A stretch of DNA of 64,000 bases from Haloimpatiens lingqiaonensis. Lineage in GTDB: Bacteria > Bacillota > Clostridia > Clostridiales > Clostridiaceae. This document shows, piece after piece, positions 61,986-64,000 of this stretch. The translations under genes were made by a program, and so were the position numbers. The notes below the pieces were generated by a model. That model was not told the origin of the DNA, did not search any database, and worked only from the letters and a program-made list of their open reading frames with translations. Positions within the stretch are counted from its first letter, which is position 1. Every line of letters starts with the position of its first letter. The stretch lies in the NCBI RefSeq assembly GCF_044502415.1, contig NZ_CP172402.1; one strand, 5' to 3'.

Positions 61986-62841
61986 TTATCAATACGGTTG
62001 CCACAATAACCAATACAATCCCTATGGCCTGAGTAACAGAAACCGTTTCTCCTAAAAATAAAAATGCCATAAGAACAGCACTAGGTACTTCTAGGTTTGC
62101 TATGATAGAAACCTTAAGGGCACCTATGTATGATATAGCTGCGTATAAAAGTGTAAGAGGTATTACTTCACAAAACACTGCAAGAATTATTATAGAACTT
62201 ATGCCCTTTACACTTAGAGAACTTAAAATTGAATAGGTCAAAGGCTTATATATCAAAAGTGCCATTAGAGAAAATAAAGTAGAATATGCATTTATGGTAA
62301 GTGGCGGTACATTTTCTAGTTTATTTTCGGTAAATATATTCATAAAAGCGTAAAAAACAGCACATAAAATTCCGTACATTATTCCTTTTATGGAGTACTG
62401 TATTTCACCACCTAAAAGTTCTAAGGTAAGAATGCATCCAAAGAAAGCTAATGCCACTGCTAAAGACTTCTTTAGTGTAACTTTTTCTTTTTTAAATATT
62501 GTTGAATAAAAAAACACCATTACAGGATAAGTGTAAAGTAGTATAGTAACTAGTGGAACTGGAAGATATTCAAAAGCCTTGTAGTAAAATACGGTCATAA
62601 ATGTATTACCTACTACCCCCATTATGGCTAGATTTATAAGGGTTTTCTTATTAACCTTCACCTGGTTCTTATTTTTAATCATTATTAAAGTAAACATTAT
62701 TATAATGGCAAATATGTATTGTATGGTTAAAAGACTTACAGATTCCAAACCAGTGCTATAAGCATATTTAATAAATAAGCCAGCACTTCCAAATAGTACT
62801 GCAGATATTACTGAGTATATGTACCCTTTTTTTATAAAAAT
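61981..62841 (-). CDS. EamA/DMT-family transporter, start uncertain
   Basis: Ten-helix drug/metabolite transporter. From a weak TTG (62748) the product is 255 residues and lacks helix 1. The same frame extends upstream through GYIYSVISAVLFGSAGLFIK (a proper first EamA helix) to at least 62841, where no ATG, GTG or TTG is available; ATT 62841 lies 9 bases after GGGAG. So either a rare AUU start is used or the start codon was lost. Two EamA halves are visible (VVGNTFMTVFYYKAFEYLP; IIILAVFCEVIPLTLLYAAI). Substrate unknown. Confidence 0.8.
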   Translation of the reverse strand: MFIKKGYIYSVISAVLFGSAGLFIKYAYSTGLESVSLLTIQYIFAIIIMFTLIMIKNKNQVKVNKKTLINLAIMGVVGNTFMTVFYYKAFEYLPVPLVTILLYTYPVMVFFYSTIFKKEKVTLKKSLAVALAFFGCILTLELLGGEIQYSIKGIMYGILCAVFYAFMNIFTENKLENVPPLTINAYSTLFSLMALLIYKPLTYSILSSLSVKGISSIIILAVFCEVIPLTLLYAAISYIGALKVSIIANLEVPSAVLMAFLFLGETVSVTQAIGIVLVIVATVLIK

Positions 62842-62909
62842 TTTATGATTCTCCCTTCATCCTATTGATTGTAGTAAATAATTATATATTCAGCTTTCGC
62901 AGTTATAAA

Positions 62910-63039
62910 CAGAGCTCTAACCTTCAGATGGAGTTTTTACTCCAACTGAAGGTTAGAGCTCGTTATCCAGGGACGTAGCTTCCGTTATCTCCCACTTTGT
63001 TAGAAGTGGGAGTGTTACGGCAGGTAGTCATCGGATAAA
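62910..63039 (+). repeat. Family A two-hairpin element, copy 5
   Basis: 130 bp, preceded by ATAAA and ending GGATAAA, just after the dnaB stop. Its first hairpin is a perfect 16-bp outer stem (GAGCTCTAACCTTCAG/CTGAAGGTTAGAGCTC), with changes compensating each other relative to the other copies. A family B end (TTCAGCTTTCGCAGTTAT) lies immediately to the left. Confidence 0.85.
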
Positions 63040-63044
63040 TTTAA

Positions 63045-64000
63045 TTATTGCTCTTGATGTATTATATCTAGCCTTGCAAATTTACTGTATTGTCCAAGCC
63101 ATCCTAATTTAACAGTACCTGTTGGACCGTTTCTTTGCTTTGCTATTATACATTCTGCCACATTTTTGTCCTCTGTTTCCTTATTGTAGTATTCATCTCT
63201 ATAAAGAAACATAACTACGTCTGCGTCCTGCTCTATAGACCCAGATTCTCTAAGGTCTGAAAGCATTGGCCTGTGGTCAGCTCTTTGCTCCGGAGCACGT
63301 GATAACTGTGATAGTGCTATAACTGGGCACTTCATCTCTTTTGCCAGGGCTTTTATAGATCTAGAAATCTCTGAAACCTCCTGCTGTCTGCTTTCACTTC
63401 CACTACTTCCACTCATAAGCTGCAAGTAGTCTATTACAATAAGATCTATTCCATGTTCCAGTTTAAGTCTTCTGCATTTAGATCTCATTTCCATAACTGA
63501 AACCCCAGCTGTATCATCTATATATATATTTGCAGCTGCCAAAGGGCCTGATGCCTTAGCTATGTTTTCCCAATCCTTGTCCTCTAAATCTCCCGTTCTA
63601 AGTTTCAGCATATCCACATTGGCTTCTGCACATAAAAGCTTATATGCCAGCTGTTCCTTAGACATTTCTAGAGAGAATATAGCTACACTTTTGCCCCCTC
63701 TTAATGCTGCGTATTGAGCTATGTTAAGAGCAAAAGTAGTTTTTCCCATGGAAGGTCTTGCAGCTATTAGGATCATATCTCCCCTTTGAAATCCTGAAGT
63801 TTTGCCATCTAATTCAGGAAATCCTGTAGGAACCCCTGTTATCTCTCCCTTATTATTAAAAAGTCTTTCTATTTCTAAAAATCCTCTTTCTAATACTGTG
63901 TTCATAGGTTCAAAATCACTGGTAGTTCTATTTTCTGCAATGTTAAATATTCTTCTTTCTGCTAAATCTATTACATTTTCTACAGCTCCACTGTTCTTAT
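63045..64000 (-). CDS. dnaB: Replicative DNA helicase DnaB, C-terminal part
   Basis: The frame runs off the right edge; about 318 residues are visible, covering the linker (ENVIDLAERRIFNIAENRTT) and the RecA-like motor. Walker A is RPSMGKTTFALNIA, Walker B LIVIDYLQLMSG; SIFSLEMSKEQLAYKL and QLSRAPEQRADHRPMLSDLR (which includes the arginine finger) follow. Ends ARLDIIHQEQ. The 5'-to-3' fork helicase; the DnaD/DnaC-like pair at 16.3-18.3 kb would load it. Confidence 0.97.
   Translation of the reverse strand, partial: KNSGAVENVIDLAERRIFNIAENRTTSDFEPMNTVLERGFLEIERLFNNKGEITGVPTGFPELDGKTSGFQRGDMILIAARPSMGKTTFALNIAQYAALRGGKSVAIFSLEMSKEQLAYKLLCAEANVDMLKLRTGDLEDKDWENIAKASGPLAAANIYIDDTAGVSVMEMRSKCRRLKLEHGIDLIVIDYLQLMSGSSGSESRQQEVSEISRSIKALAKEMKCPVIALSQLSRAPEQRADHRPMLSDLRESGSIEQDADVVMFLYRDEYYNKETEDKNVAECIIAKQRNGPTGTVKLGWLGQYSKFARLDIIHQEQ

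Overview
The window is AT-rich, uses Shine-Dalgarno starts (several TTG or GTG) and encodes a lysine-fermentation operon, spore-former-type fatty-acid regulation and S-box and L-box riboswitches. This points to an anaerobic, amino-acid-fermenting Clostridium (sensu stricto-like). Most genes lie on the minus strand. purA, a dnaD/dnaC-type pair, a tRNA cluster and dnaB suggest an origin-proximal region, but that is inference.

Layout. 1-2.4 kb: type II fatty-acid synthesis operon, fabT-fabH-acpP-(repeat)-fabK. 2.7-11.7 kb: lysine fermentation operon kal-kce-kdd-kamA-kamB-kamC-kamD-kamE behind a lysine riboswitch whose P1 helix competes with the terminator, so lysine should switch it ON; kamB carries a frameshift. 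11.8-16 kb: small hydrophilic gene, degV, an IS607-type tnpB with a tnpA remnant, an M23 peptidase. 16.3-22.4 kb: DnaD-like and DnaC-like genes, two tandem copies of a Glu-Val-Asp-Thr tRNA cluster, PPDK regulator, CoA-binding protein, flavoprotein. 22.4-25.3 kb: ORF-free repeat mosaic interrupted by an IS. 25.3-33.5 kb: acyl-ACP thioesterase, ECF S component, DUF1858, purA, FAD oxidoreductase, pgsA, DUF3006, AAA-DUF234 ATPase. 33.8-39.3 kb: YgjP-type metallopeptidase, hsmA-like, MFS, a second mosaic, MerR regulator. 39.3-40.1 kb: an ORF-free stretch that looks like a ~630-nt structured RNA with its own promoter and terminator. 40.3-43.3 kb: metNIQ under two tandem SAM-I riboswitches. 43.5-51.8 kb: TtcA-like, DUF1836, hemolysin III, an intact ISL3 element with 8-bp target duplication, a frameshifted secreted protein, an asrC-like sulfite reductase and a LysR regulator. 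51.9-61.6 kb: type I restriction-modification island with an embedded AAA ATPase/Toprim pair, a nonsense-mutated hsdR and several gene remnants. 61.7-64 kb: tRNA-Thr, EamA transporter, dnaB (5' end outside).

Intergenic DNA is unusually structured. At least four repeat families occur: (A) five ~130-bp two-hairpin elements, all in the same orientation and all bounded by ATAAA; (B) MITE-like elements with 12-bp inverted ends (TCAACTTTCGCA) and a 9-bp target duplication; (C) three ~100-bp long-hairpin elements at gene 3' ends; (D) a large palindrome with conserved internal loops. In addition there are short degenerate tandem repeats, which also run into the 5' end of hsdS. The strongest candidates for something undescribed are the ~630-nt RNA at 39.4-40.1 kb and repeat family A. 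The AAA/Toprim pair inside a restriction locus with a dead restriction subunit is the most interesting protein system.
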